DNA of 64,000 nucleotides from Clostridia bacterium (lineage in GTDB: Bacteria; Bacillota; Clostridia; Lachnospirales; Lachnospiraceae): the NCBI GenBank assembly GCA_910575625.1, contig CAJTFD010000012.1, positions 1 to 64,000 of the forward strand, written 5' to 3'. Every line of letters starts with the position of its first letter. Positions within the stretch are counted from its first letter, which is position 1. Positions 45,615-54,963 of the stretch are shown here, one piece after another. The translations under genes and the position numbers were made by a program. The notes below the pieces were generated by a model that was not told where the DNA came from, did no database searches, and worked only from the letters and a program-made list of their open reading frames with translations.

Positions 45615-47437
45615 TGATGGATCTGTTAAAATTTCTTACCTGTGGGAGTGTGGACGACGGGAAATCTACGTTGATCGGTCATATGCTCTACGATGCAAAA
45701 CTCCTGTACACGGATCAAAAGAGAGCGCTTGAACTGGACAGTCGGGTGAAAGGGCGGAATGGGTCTTTGGATTATTCCCTGCTCCTGGACGGGCTGATGG
45801 CAGAGCGGGAACAGGGGATCACGATCGATGTGGCGTACCGTTATTTTTCAACGGATGCGCGCAGTTTTATCGTGGCCGATGCGCCGGGGCATGAGGAATA
45901 TACCCGGAATATGGCGGTAGGTGCGTCGTTCGCGGACCTGGCCGTGATCTTGGTGGATGTCTCCCGGGGCGTGCAGCGGCAGACCAGGCGGCATATACGG
46001 ATCTGTAACCTGATGGGCATCCGGCATTTTGTCTTTGCCATCAATAAGATGGATCTGGTGCAGTATAACAAGAAGTATTTTGATGAAGTGGTGGATGAGA
46101 TCGGACGGATCATCACAGGGTTCCAGGTGGAGAGTTCCTGCAGCATCCCGGTCTCGGCCACGGAAGGGGATAATATCACAGATCCATCCCAGCGGATGGG
46201 CTGGTATCAGGGCAAGCCTCTTCTGGCCTACCTGGAGCAGGTGGATGTGTCTGCCGGGCAGAAAGATGAGGCGGGTTTTGTGATGCCGGTGCAGAGGGTC
46301 TGCAGGCCCCATTCGGATTACCGCGGGTTCCAGGGACAGATCGAGACAGGGCGTGTGTCCGTATCTTCTGAGATCACAGTCCTGCCCACAGGTGAGAAAG
46401 CCCGGGTAAAAGGGATCTACCAGGGAGATACAGCCGTGGAGGAGGCGGGCGCGGGCGCGCCGGTGTCCATTGCCCTTGACCGGGAGGTGGATGTCTCCAG
46501 GGGATGTGTCCTGGTCAGTGATTTTAAAGGGATGGTCAGCGATATGTTCTCTGCGCGGCTGCTGTGGATGGACGACGAGCCGCTGGTCCCCGGAAAAAAT
46601 TATCTGGTGAAATTGGGGACGAAGACTACGCCGGGCATAGTGATGTCCGTGAAATATAAGATCGATATCAACGACGGGACCCATGTGCCGGCTGACGTCA
46701 TCTATAAAAATGAGATTGCAGACTGTCAGATATCCCTGTCGGAAAAAGTCGTGATGGATAAATTTGACCGGTGCAAGGTCATGGGAGAATTTATCCTGAC
46801 GGACAGGGTGACGAACATGACATCGGCCTGCGGCGTCATCAAGCATGACCTGCGGCGTTCCGACAATCTGGTCTGGCAGGAGACGGATGTGACCAGGCAG
46901 ATGCGGGCGGCCCAGAAAGGGCAGGAGCCCCGGACGCTGTGGTTCACCGGATTGTCGGGATCGGGGAAATCGGCGCTGGCCAACGCCCTGGAAAAACGAC
47001 TTCTGGCATTGGGCAAGCATACGATGCTTTTAGATGGGGATAATGTGCGTATGGGCCTGTGCAGGAACTTAGGGTTCACCCAGCAGGACAGGATCGAGAA
47101 TATACGCCGCGTGGCGGAAGTGTCCAAGCTGATGAACGATGCGGGCTTGATCGTGCTGACGGCTTTCATATCGCCGTACAGGCAGGACCGGGAAAACGCC
47201 CGGGAGATCATAGGGGACGGCTTTGTGGAGATCTATGTGAGCACGCCGCTGGAAGTCTGTGAGCAGAGGGATGTGAAAGGCCTGTATGCGAAAGCGCGCA
47301 GGGGAGAGATCCCGAATTTCACAGGGATCTCCAGTGCGTATGAGCCGCCTGTAAAACCGGACATCCAGGTGGATACCAGCGCATGTACGCTGGAAGAGGC
47401 CGTAGATCAGATCATACAACATTTAGGGATCGATTAA
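45611..47437 (+). CDS. cysNC: Bifunctional sulfate adenylyltransferase subunit 1/adenylylsulfate kinase
   Basis: A 608-residue fusion. CysN (about 1-425) is an EF-Tu-like GTPase with GSVDDGKST (12-20), [27 protein letters not shown] and NKMDLV, driving APS formation with CysD. CysC (about 437-608) has [30 protein letters not shown] and the [13 protein letters not shown] loop and phosphorylates APS to PAPS, the universal sulfonate donor. The fusion is known from NodQ of rhizobia, which feeds sulfotransferases. Fusion is intact with both P-loops. Confidence 0.95.
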   Translation: MMMDLLKFLTCGSVDDGKSTLIGHMLYDAKLLYTDQKRALELDSRVKGRNGSLDYSLLLDGLMAEREQGITIDVAYRYFSTDARSFIVADAPGHEEYTRNMAVGASFADLAVILVDVSRGVQRQTRRHIRICNLMGIRHFVFAINKMDLVQYNKKYFDEVVDEIGRIITGFQVESSCSIPVSATEGDNITDPSQRMGWYQGKPLLAYLEQVDVSAGQKDEAGFVMPVQRVCRPHSDYRGFQGQIETGRVSVSSEITVLPTGEKARVKGIYQGDTAVEEAGAGAPVSIALDREVDVSRGCVLVSDFKGMVSDMFSARLLWMDDEPLVPGKNYLVKLGTKTTPGIVMSVKYKIDINDGTHVPADVIYKNEIADCQISLSEKVVMDKFDRCKVMGEFILTDRVTNMTSACGVIKHDLRRSDNLVWQETDVTRQMRAAQKGQEPRTLWFTGLSGSGKSALANALEKRLLALGKHTMLLDGDNVRMGLCRNLGFTQQDRIENIRRVAEVSKLMNDAGLIVLTAFISPYRQDRENAREIIGDGFVEIYVSTPLEVCEQRDVKGLYAKARRGEIPNFTGISSAYEPPVKPDIQVDTSACTLEEAVDQIIQHLGID

Positions 47438-47493
47438 GTTCAGGGCGCGTCAGGCGTGGCTCTGATATTAAAAGGAGAGGTGGGGACAAGCAG

Positions 47494-48642
47494 ATGAAGT
47501 CACTATATTTGCATATCGGGACACCGAAGACCGGGACGACATCCATTCAGCATTTTTGCCATGACAATATGGAAGTGTTGGAGAAAAAGGGATATTGTTA
47601 TCCGATGTTCCCATACTCTTACCCCAATATCCGCGTGGGGGAGCCGGCACGCAATGGACTCTTTTTGGAGGCGGTGTTCAGAAATGAAGAAGGGATCCGT
47701 GACAGGGGAGTAGAGGCGCAGTACTTGGAGGACGGCTGGCAGAGGATCCAGACGTTGTTCCAGGACTATGACCATGTCATCATATCGGATGAGGGCATCT
47801 GGCGGGCCGCTGCGGGAAGGCGGAAGCATATCTGGAGAGAACTGCGGGAACAGGCTGAGAAAGGCGGATTTACTGTTAAGATCATTGCCTATGTCAGGAG
47901 GCAGGATGAACTGCTGGAATCCTGGTGGAACCAGACTGTAAAACATGGGGTATCCCAGAGCAATAAGCTGTCGTGGGAAGAGTATCTGGAGGTCTACCCC
48001 AAGTACATCAATCTGGATTATCATGCTCTTTTAAAGGATGCGGCGGATGAGTTGGGCGTGGAAAATATCATTGTGCATCGTTTCAACAGGGACTTTTTTA
48101 TACAGGGCGATCTTCTTGCGGATTTCCTGGATATCCTGGGATTGGAGCTGACAGATGAGTACCTGGTATCCGATACATCGGTGAAAAACCTCAAGATGCA
48201 GGAAAATTTCTGTGAGATCAAGAGGATCATCAACGGCATGCCGGAGGTGGAGCTGAAAGACCGGTGGCGTTATGAGAGGATGCTGCGGAATCTCTCGGAT
48301 GAGCCCGATAGAGAGAAAGGAGCCTGCCGGATGTTCTCGGCGGAGGAGGCGGCTGCATTCATGGATGGATATGCGGGATCGAATCAGAAGCTGTATGACA
48401 TGTTCATCGCAGACGGACAGCCGCTATTTTTTGAAAAGAATGATCCGCCCCCAAAATGGGAGAGGGATAATCCGGATATGCTGACGGATCTGGTATGTTT
48501 TATCGTCGCCTGTGATCTTGGCAGGAAGAGGAATACAGAGACTGTAAGACGTCCAGATAGTTTTACTGTCAGATTGAAGCGGAGGGTCTGCCATTTTTTG
48601 GATCGGATAAAAAATAAATGGCTGTCGGAGGAGGCGGCATAA
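47494..48642 (+). CDS. PAPS-dependent sulfotransferase-like protein
   Basis: A 382-residue protein. HIGTPKTGTTSIQHF (residues 7-21) is the 5'-phosphosulfate-binding loop (KTGTTS), and IIAYVRRQDELLESWWNQ holds the 3'-phosphate-binding Arg; a catalytic His or acid remains unassigned. It lies 56 bases after cysNC with AAAGGAGAGG before ATG 47494, so it is co-transcribed with the PAPS-making genes. The acceptor (sterol or bile acid, polysaccharide, lipid, small molecule) cannot be told from sequence. A short basic C-terminal helix may touch the membrane. Confidence 0.82.
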   Translation: MKSLYLHIGTPKTGTTSIQHFCHDNMEVLEKKGYCYPMFPYSYPNIRVGEPARNGLFLEAVFRNEEGIRDRGVEAQYLEDGWQRIQTLFQDYDHVIISDEGIWRAAAGRRKHIWRELREQAEKGGFTVKIIAYVRRQDELLESWWNQTVKHGVSQSNKLSWEEYLEVYPKYINLDYHALLKDAADELGVENIIVHRFNRDFFIQGDLLADFLDILGLELTDEYLVSDTSVKNLKMQENFCEIKRIINGMPEVELKDRWRYERMLRNLSDEPDREKGACRMFSAEEAAAFMDGYAGSNQKLYDMFIADGQPLFFEKNDPPPKWERDNPDMLTDLVCFIVACDLGRKRNTETVRRPDSFTVRLKRRVCHFLDRIKNKWLSEEAA

Positions 48643-48643
48643 C

Positions 48644-48691
48644 AATACCGGACAGGTTTATCATGTGGAGACCTGTCCGGTATTTTTGGGC
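48644..48691. terminator. Bidirectional terminator between the sulfotransferase and leuS
   Basis: ATACCGGACAGGT and ACCTGTCCGGTAT form a 13-base-pair stem with T on the plus strand. It serves the sulfation operon and, with its A-rich left flank, probably leuS as well. Confidence 0.8.
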
Positions 48692-48717
48692 TTTTTAAAT
48701 TATTTTTTTATATTTAA

Positions 48718-51132
48718 TTATTTTTGTACAATGTTGATGATCTTCTTGGGAACGTAGATCTCTTTGACGATCGTTCCGGTCAATTTATCTGCCACGGCTT
48801 CTTTGCCCGCCTGGATCGCGGCTTCTTTGGAGATGTCGGCTGAGATGCGGATGACGGCTCTCGTCTTGCCGTTGATCTGCACGGGTACTTCGATCTCATC
48901 GTCCTTCATGGCTGATTCATCGGCCTCTGGCCAGCGGTTCTCAAAGATGGATGTGTCATGTCCGTAGATCTCCCAGAGTTCTTCGGATACGTGAGGCGCG
49001 AAAGGCGCAAGGAGCACCAGGAAGGTCTCGATGGTCTCTGTGTCGATACCGCCGGATCTCTTGGCGATCTCTATCAATTTGTTGTTGTACTCCATAAACC
49101 CGGATACGACGGTGTTCAGGCTGAAGCTCTCCAGACGCTGGGTGATGTCGTAGATCAATTTATGGCGGAGCTTGATCATCTCCGGGGTTGCGGCTGTTTT
49201 GGCCTCCTGGCTGTCCAGGGCCAGTTTCCAGAATCTCTTTAGGAAACGGCTCACCCCGTCGATCCCTCTGTCATCCCACTCGGCATCCAGCTCCGGCGGG
49301 CCCACGAACAGTTCGTACATGCGCAGGGAATCGCATCCGTAATCCCGGACCAGGTCGTCGGGGGCGACTACGTTCCCCTTGGATTTGCTCATCTTGATGC
49401 CGTTTTTCCCGGTGATCATCCCCTGGTTGAATAATTTGTGGAAGGGCTCCTCAAAGTCGATGGCGCCGATGTCATACAAGAATTTCGTGTAAAATCTGGA
49501 GTACAGCAGGTGGAGCACAGCGTGCTCCACGCCGCCGATGTACATGTCCACAGGCAGGTATTTATCGGCTTTTTCCTTGGAGACCAGCTCCTGGTCGTTG
49601 TGGTTGTCCACGTAGCGCAGGAAATACCAGGAGGAACCGGCCCATTGGGGCATGGTGTTGGTCTCCCGCTTGGCGTTGGCGCCGCAGGCCGGGCATTTGC
49701 AGTTGACCCATTCATCGATGGCGGCCAATGGGGATTCTCCGGTGCCTGTAGGTTCGTAGGAGTCCACATCGGGGAGCTGTAAGGGCAGTTCCTCTTCGGG
49801 AATGGGCACGTTGCCGCACTTGGGGCAGTGTACGATCGGGATGGGTTCGCCCCAGTATCTCTGTCTGGAAAAGACCCAGTCACGCAGTTTGTAGTTGACG
49901 GTGGCTTTGCCTAAGCCCCGTTTTTCCATCATGTGAGGGGCTTCTTTTTTCAGGCTGGCGGATTCCATCCCATTCCACTCGCCGGAGTTGATCATGATGC
50001 CGTTGGCCTCTGTGTAGGCCTCGGTCATCTCCTCGATCTCCTGGCCGTCCTTGGCGATGACCTGGATGATCGGGATGTCAAATTTTTTGGCAAAAGCAAA
50101 ATCTCGGTCGTCGTGGGCGGGTACGCACATGATCGCGCCGGTGCCGTAGTCGGCCAGTACATAATCGGACAGCCAGATCGGGATCTTGGCCTGGTTTAAG
50201 GGGTTGATGGCGTAGCTGCCGGTGAACACGCCGGTCTTTTCTTTGTCCTGGAGACGGTCCACGTTGGATTTCATGGAAGCGTCGTAGATGTATTTTTCCA
50301 CGGCCTCTTTTTTATCCGGGGTGGCCAGGCTGGCGGCCAGCGCGTGTTCCGGTGCGAGGACCATGAAGGTGGCTCCGTAGAGGGTGTCGGGCCTTGTGGT
50401 GTAGACGGTGATCCTCTCCTTGTGGCCGTCCACGGCGAAATCAATTTCGGCTCCGTAGGATTTTCCGATCCAGTCGGACTGCATCTTCTTTACCTTCTCC
50501 GGCCAGTCTAATCTATCCAGGTCGGCCAGGAGCCGCTCGGCGTATTTGGTGATCTTCAGCATCCACTGGCGCAGGTTCTTCTTCGTGACCTCCGCGCCGC
50601 AGCGTTCGCAGCAGCCGTTGACCACCTCTTCGTTGGCCAGGCCGGTCTTGCAGGACGGGCACCAGTTGATTGGGAATTCTTTTTCGTAGGCTAAGCCCTC
50701 TTTGAACATTTTTACGAAGATCCATTGGGTCCATTTGTAGAACGCCGGGTCTGTGGTGTTGACCTCCATGTCCCAGTCGTAGATGGCTGCGATGTCGTTG
50801 ATCTGGTTTTTGATGTTGGCCACGTTTTCCGCCGTGGACTTGGCCGGGTGGACGCCCATCTTGATCGCGTAATTCTCAGCCGGCAGGCCGAACGCGTCCC
50901 AGCCCATGGGGTGGATCACGTAGTAGCCGTTCAGCATCTTGTAGCGGCTCCACACGTCTGAGATCACGTAGCCCCGCCAATGGCCCACGTGGAGGCCGTT
51001 CCCGGACGGGTAGGGGAACATATCCAGACAGTAGTATTTTGGTTTCTTGCCGTCATTTACATTGACTGGCTTTTGCTGCCAGTTGGAACGCCATTTCTGT
51101 TCGATCGCCTTATGGTTATAAGGTGCGCGCAT
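48718..51132 (-). CDS. leuS: Leucyl-tRNA synthetase
   Basis: An 804-residue class I synthetase. The HIGH-like motif PSGNGLHVGHWRGY (about 41-54), an editing CP1 domain (TRPDTLYGATFMV, GTGAIMCVPAHDDRDFAFA), a Zn-like CPACGA pair and KMSKSKGN are all present. Start ATG 51132, MRAPYNHKAI, has AAAGGAGGAGAG before it; upstream extension is not real. Its promoter lies at 51200-51228, with a terminator-like hairpin in the leader but no T-box consensus. Confidence 0.96.
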   Translation of the reverse strand: MRAPYNHKAIEQKWRSNWQQKPVNVNDGKKPKYYCLDMFPYPSGNGLHVGHWRGYVISDVWSRYKMLNGYYVIHPMGWDAFGLPAENYAIKMGVHPAKSTAENVANIKNQINDIAAIYDWDMEVNTTDPAFYKWTQWIFVKMFKEGLAYEKEFPINWCPSCKTGLANEEVVNGCCERCGAEVTKKNLRQWMLKITKYAERLLADLDRLDWPEKVKKMQSDWIGKSYGAEIDFAVDGHKERITVYTTRPDTLYGATFMVLAPEHALAASLATPDKKEAVEKYIYDASMKSNVDRLQDKEKTGVFTGSYAINPLNQAKIPIWLSDYVLADYGTGAIMCVPAHDDRDFAFAKKFDIPIIQVIAKDGQEIEEMTEAYTEANGIMINSGEWNGMESASLKKEAPHMMEKRGLGKATVNYKLRDWVFSRQRYWGEPIPIVHCPKCGNVPIPEEELPLQLPDVDSYEPTGTGESPLAAIDEWVNCKCPACGANAKRETNTMPQWAGSSWYFLRYVDNHNDQELVSKEKADKYLPVDMYIGGVEHAVLHLLYSRFYTKFLYDIGAIDFEEPFHKLFNQGMITGKNGIKMSKSKGNVVAPDDLVRDYGCDSLRMYELFVGPPELDAEWDDRGIDGVSRFLKRFWKLALDSQEAKTAATPEMIKLRHKLIYDITQRLESFSLNTVVSGFMEYNNKLIEIAKRSGGIDTETIETFLVLLAPFAPHVSEELWEIYGHDTSIFENRWPEADESAMKDDEIEVPVQINGKTRAVIRISADISKEAAIQAGKEAVADKLTGTIVKEIYVPKKIINIVQK

Positions 51133-51154
51133 GTCTTCTCTCCTCCTTTTATGC

Positions 51155-51228
51155 AAAAACCCCTGGACCTCTCGGCCAGGGGACAGTATCCTGTATGTTA
51201 TTTTACTGGTTTCGGGAAATCTTGTCAA
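51155..51228 (-). promoter_or_regulatory. leuS promoter and hairpin leader
   Basis: On the minus strand TTGACA (51228-51223), 17 bases and TAAAAT (51205-51200) form a strong promoter. About 15 bases into the transcript CCCCTGG and CCAGGGG (51182-51160) make a stem followed by five T, an intrinsic-terminator shape directly before leuS. A T-box motif is not seen, so the control may be a different kind of attenuation. Confidence 0.65.
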
Positions 51229-51390
51229 GTGTTAGTTCGGATCATGCGGCGGATGGTCTCATTTATCGCGTGCGTGTCTTCAGATGCGCCTAAGGGCAAA
51301 ATTTTCTTGAAGAGCCTTTTTACCTTGTTTATCCATACGTTCGGTGCTATAATTTTTATGATCTATCTGCACAGAAAGGGGATGAGGATC

Positions 51391-52593
51391 ATGAGAAGAT
51401 CATTTCAGAAGATCATGGTGGCAGCGCTGGCCGTCCTGGTCTTCGGCATTGTGTGGGCCGTGCCGTCCTATGGGGCTCCAGCCGCCAGATGCTACACCAT
51501 CCAAAGGGGCACCACCACGGTCTATAGAGATAAAGAGCTGACACAAAAATATGGGTTTATCCGGGGCAAAGATGAACTCTCCGTAAAGTCTGTGACGAAA
51601 AAAAGCGCGAAAGTAACCTGGAAGACAGGGGACAAAAAGACCAGGACCGGTCATATCCGGCTCAATACAGTCCTGACCGGCACATCCGGGAAAAAATATA
51701 CAACGAAGGCGAAGCTGCAGCCCCGCCGCCGTCCCGGGGGTCCTTCCTATGGGACTCTATCCGCCGGACAGAAGGTCACGGTACTGGGGACCAGAGGAAG
51801 ATACACGCAGATCAGATATACCGCCGGGGGAGGCAGCCGGTATGGGTTTATCACCACAGCCCAGGCAGAGAGATATGTTGACGGCAGGGGACCGTCCTCA
51901 CCCAACGCATCCGGCAGCGTGTCCTATGCCCCATACAGAGGGGTGCGTTACAATGATCAGGGCCTGAGCAAAGCCCGGATCGCGGCGCTTGATAAGGCCA
52001 GGAGGATGGTGACGATCCGTTGGAAAGCCCCCTGTACATTTCCCACCTGGGCAAACGGGAGCGGTATCTCCAGCGAGGCCGTGGCTGAGGACGGGACCCG
52101 GAGCAGGAAATTCACAGCAGGGAAGATCTATACCGGAGTCCCCTATTCCATGATAGACCACAGCTATGATAATAAGGCATGGGCCGGCATCCTGAAAAAA
52201 GGCATCACCAGAGAGTCCATGACGGCGAAGTTTGGAAGCAATCCAAAAGCCGGTACGGCAAAGGGGATCGACTGCAGTTATTTTGTCTACCAGGCTCTGG
52301 GAAGCGCTGTGGGCTTTGACAAGATCGAGTATCAGATGACGACCACCATGCTGAACAGCAGGTACTATAAAAAGATAAAATGGGGAAAGATAAAACCAGG
52401 AGATGTCCTCATCAGCCCCCAGCACACTATGCTGTATGTGGGGACTGTGGGGGATGGATATGCCATCTTTGAGGCATCATCATATGGATCAAAATGTTCT
52501 TATAAAGTATACCCCAAGGAATATGTGACCAGCAACTACGCATGTTATAAATTTACAGGATTCAGTGATCAGAGCGTGTCTGAAATACCGTGA
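51391..52593 (+). CDS. Secreted SH3/NlpC-P60-like peptidase
   Basis: A 400-residue protein with a signal peptide (QKIMVAALAVLVFGIVWAV to SYG-A), two SH3-like repeats (about 30-95 and 105-165, lysine-rich) and a C-terminal NlpC/P60-like papain fold with KGIDCSYFVYQAL (catalytic Cys) and ISPQHTMLYVG (His). It probably cuts cell-wall peptides. Start ATG 51391 with GGGGATGAGG before it. Its last seven codons lie in the end of a family 1 repeat fragment, which provides the stop. Confidence 0.8.
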   Translation: MRRSFQKIMVAALAVLVFGIVWAVPSYGAPAARCYTIQRGTTTVYRDKELTQKYGFIRGKDELSVKSVTKKSAKVTWKTGDKKTRTGHIRLNTVLTGTSGKKYTTKAKLQPRRRPGGPSYGTLSAGQKVTVLGTRGRYTQIRYTAGGGSRYGFITTAQAERYVDGRGPSSPNASGSVSYAPYRGVRYNDQGLSKARIAALDKARRMVTIRWKAPCTFPTWANGSGISSEAVAEDGTRSRKFTAGKIYTGVPYSMIDHSYDNKAWAGILKKGITRESMTAKFGSNPKAGTAKGIDCSYFVYQALGSAVGFDKIEYQMTTTMLNSRYYKKIKWGKIKPGDVLISPQHTMLYVGTVGDGYAIFEASSYGSKCSYKVYPKEYVTSNYACYKFTGFSDQSVSEIP

Positions 52594-52600
52594 AGTGGGG
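52571..52600. repeat. Family 1 repeat remnant at a gene end
   Basis: AGAGCGTGTCTGAAA matches the TIR of the 166-bp family and GTGAAGTGGGG its inner part. It covers the last codons and stop of the peptidase gene. Confidence 0.55.
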
Positions 52601-52648
52601 ATCGTGTACGATGGATGCCGGGAAGACCCGGTGAAAGAGAGGGCTGAC

Positions 52649-53923
52649 ATGAAAAAGAAGATCATAGCACTGTTTATATGCTGTGCGGCTGTCGCAGGTA
52701 TCGGCATCTTCACCGGATGCGGTGGCAGTGACCGCTCGGATAAAACAGACAGAGCGGATACGGCCGCAGACCTGATGGCAGATATATCCGCCAACCAGGT
52801 CCAGGCGGACGCAGACTTAAAAGGTCCAGGTCGGACAGCCGTTACAGATTTCGCCGTCCGTCTCCTGCAAAATATGCCCAGCGAGGACAACACGCTCCTC
52901 TCCCCGCTGTCCATACTCTGCGCCCTGGGCATGACACAGAATGGAGCCGGGGGCGAGACGCTGGAACAGATGGAACAGACGCTGGGGATGCCCTGTGAGG
53001 AACTGGATGCCTACCTATATCAGTATCTGCATGCTCTGCCAAAGTCAGACAGATACAAACTCTGCACGGCAAATTCCATCTGGCTGCGGGCGGACGAGGG
53101 TCTTTTTGTGGAGCCGGCATTTTTACAGACGAATGCCGATCAGTACGGTGCGGATATCTACGAAGATCCTTTTGACGACGGTTCCGTGAAACGGATCAAC
53201 GGTTGGGTGAAGGAGCATACAGACGATATGATCGATGGGATCATCTCTGAGATCCCGGCGGATGCGGTCATGTATCTGGTCAACGCCCTTGCTTTTGACG
53301 CGGAGTGGGAGAGCATATACAACGAAGACCAGGTGCGCGCGGATGTATTTACAAAAGAAGACGGCACACAGCAGTCTGTGGATCTGATGTATTCGGAGGA
53401 ATTTGGTTTTCTGCGGGATACGCACGCGTCCGGTTTTCTGAAATATTATGCAGATGAGGAATACGCGTTTGCGGCGCTGCTTCCCGATGAGGGAACAGAT
53501 GTGGCAGAGTACGCGGCGTCTCTCACAGGAGAGCGGCTGCAGGCTATTTTGCAGGATGTACAGGACCAGACAGTCTTCGCCGCGATCCCGAAATTTACGT
53601 GCACGTACAGTGTGGATCTGAGCGATATTTTGCAGGCCATGGGTATGGAGGACGCGTTTGACCCGGAGAGGGCGGATTTTTCCGGGATCGGGTCTTATGC
53701 AGAGGATCGGATCTATATCGATAAGGTGGCGCACAAGACTTTCATGGCCGTCGATGAGCGGGGAACGCGAGCAGGGGCTGTCACAGCGGTGGAGATGGCG
53801 GCTAGGGGCGCAGTGATGGAGGGGGAGACGGTATATCTGGACCGGCCTTTCGTCTATATGCTGCTCGACTGTGAGGCCAAGGTTCCGGTGTTCATAGGCG
53901 TGGTCAGGGATGTGGAGCAGTAG
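52649..53923 (+). CDS. Serpin family lipoprotein
   Basis: A 424-residue serpin with a lipoprotein signal (lipobox FTGC, Cys about 22) and a Ser/Asp-rich linker. The serpin fold is intact: NTLLSPLSILCALGMTQNGAGG, LVNALAFDAEWE, IDKVAHKTFMAVDERGT, and the C-terminal FVYMLLDCEAKVPVFIGVV. Counting the hinge (E369 as P17) places R385 at P1 (MAAR-G), so the target is predicted to be a trypsin-like protease. The hinge has Arg at P13 in place of the usual Glu. It would be surface-anchored outside the cell. Confidence 0.88.
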   Translation: MKKKIIALFICCAAVAGIGIFTGCGGSDRSDKTDRADTAADLMADISANQVQADADLKGPGRTAVTDFAVRLLQNMPSEDNTLLSPLSILCALGMTQNGAGGETLEQMEQTLGMPCEELDAYLYQYLHALPKSDRYKLCTANSIWLRADEGLFVEPAFLQTNADQYGADIYEDPFDDGSVKRINGWVKEHTDDMIDGIISEIPADAVMYLVNALAFDAEWESIYNEDQVRADVFTKEDGTQQSVDLMYSEEFGFLRDTHASGFLKYYADEEYAFAALLPDEGTDVAEYAASLTGERLQAILQDVQDQTVFAAIPKFTCTYSVDLSDILQAMGMEDAFDPERADFSGIGSYAEDRIYIDKVAHKTFMAVDERGTRAGAVTAVEMAARGAVMEGETVYLDRPFVYMLLDCEAKVPVFIGVVRDVEQ

Positions 53924-54030
53924 TTTGGGACTTTTGGAGGTTATCTAAAGCATGGTTTACGATCGGGCCTCTTTGTGATAACATATGACCAGGATATTTT
54001 TGTACAAAATGGTTAAAGGAGGATGGCTTT

Positions 54031-54963
54031 ATGGGAAGGATACTGGCAATATGCATCAGTGAGAAGAAAGGGGTGCAGAAGAGGCCCATCGAGGAGGCGG
54101 TCTTGATCGAGGACTGGGGGATCGAGAAGGACGCCCACGGCGGTAAATGGCACCGGCAGGTGAGTCTTCTGTCCTTTGAAAAGATAGAGGGATTCCGCGC
54201 CAAAGGTGCGGAGGTGGATTTTGGGGATTTCGGGGAAAACCTTGTGGTGGAGGGGTTTGACCTGCGGCAGATACCGGTGGGGACCCGGTTTAGGATCGGG
54301 GATGTGATCCTGGAGCTGACCCAGATCGGGAAGGAGTGCCACAGCCACTGCGCGATCTACCACGCGGTGGGTGACTGCATCATGCCTCGGGAGGGTGTGT
54401 TCACCGAGGTGATCAAAGGGGGGAAGATCAAGACGGGAGATACGATCGAGATGCTCCCGCTCCCGGAGGACAGGCCGTTTACGGCAGCGGTGGTCACGCT
54501 GAGCGATAAGGGCGCAAAGGGAGAGCGGGAGGACAAGAGCGGGCCTGCCATCCAGGAGCTGCTGGAAAAAGAGGGATACCGTGTGGTGGAGACGCTGCTC
54601 CTGCCGGATGGGAAACAGCCCTTGTCCAAAGAACTCTGCCGCCTGGCGGACCAGAGGCAGGTCAATGTGATCTTCACCACGGGCGGGACCGGATTTTCAG
54701 AGCGGGACTTAACACCGGAGGCCACGGTGGATGTCTGTGACCGGATGGCCAACGGGATCGCCGATGCGATCCGCCAGTATTCCCTGACGATCACCGGGCG
54801 CGCCATGTTGAGCCGCGCCGTCTCCGGTATCCGCAAGAAAACTTTGATCATCAACCTGCCGGGGAGTCCGAAGGCTGTGAAGGAGAGTCTGGAATATGTG
54901 CTGCCGCAGCTGGAGCATGGGCTGGGTATCCTCCGGGGGACTGCGGGAGAATGCGGGAATTGA
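54031..54963 (+). CDS. MOSC domain-MogA fusion
   Basis: A 310-residue fusion. The N-terminal MOSC domain (about 1-150: WGIEKDAHGGKWHRQVSLLSFE, GRDFGENLVV-like GDFGENLVVEG, GKECHSHCAIY with the conserved Cys) resembles molybdenum cofactor sulfurase C-terminal proteins. The C-terminal MogA/MoaB domain (about 152-310: TLSDKGAKGEREDKSGP, FTTGGTGFSERDLTPEAT) adenylylates molybdopterin. Such fusions are common in Clostridia. ATG 54031 with AAAGGAGGATGG upstream; it overlaps the chromate transporter gene by 13 bases. Confidence 0.9.
   Translation: MGRILAICISEKKGVQKRPIEEAVLIEDWGIEKDAHGGKWHRQVSLLSFEKIEGFRAKGAEVDFGDFGENLVVEGFDLRQIPVGTRFRIGDVILELTQIGKECHSHCAIYHAVGDCIMPREGVFTEVIKGGKIKTGDTIEMLPLPEDRPFTAAVVTLSDKGAKGEREDKSGPAIQELLEKEGYRVVETLLLPDGKQPLSKELCRLADQRQVNVIFTTGGTGFSERDLTPEATVDVCDRMANGIADAIRQYSLTITGRAMLSRAVSGIRKKTLIINLPGSPKAVKESLEYVLPQLEHGLGILRGTAGECGN

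Noticed and set aside
45848..47020. 390-residue frame on the minus strand
   Set aside because: It is antisense to the well-supported cysNC gene and its translation is low-complexity His/Arg/Pro-rich, typical of a shadow frame.
51133..51240. T-box riboswitch before leuS
   Set aside because: The leader is too short and the T-box consensus (AGGGTGGNACCGCG) is not present.
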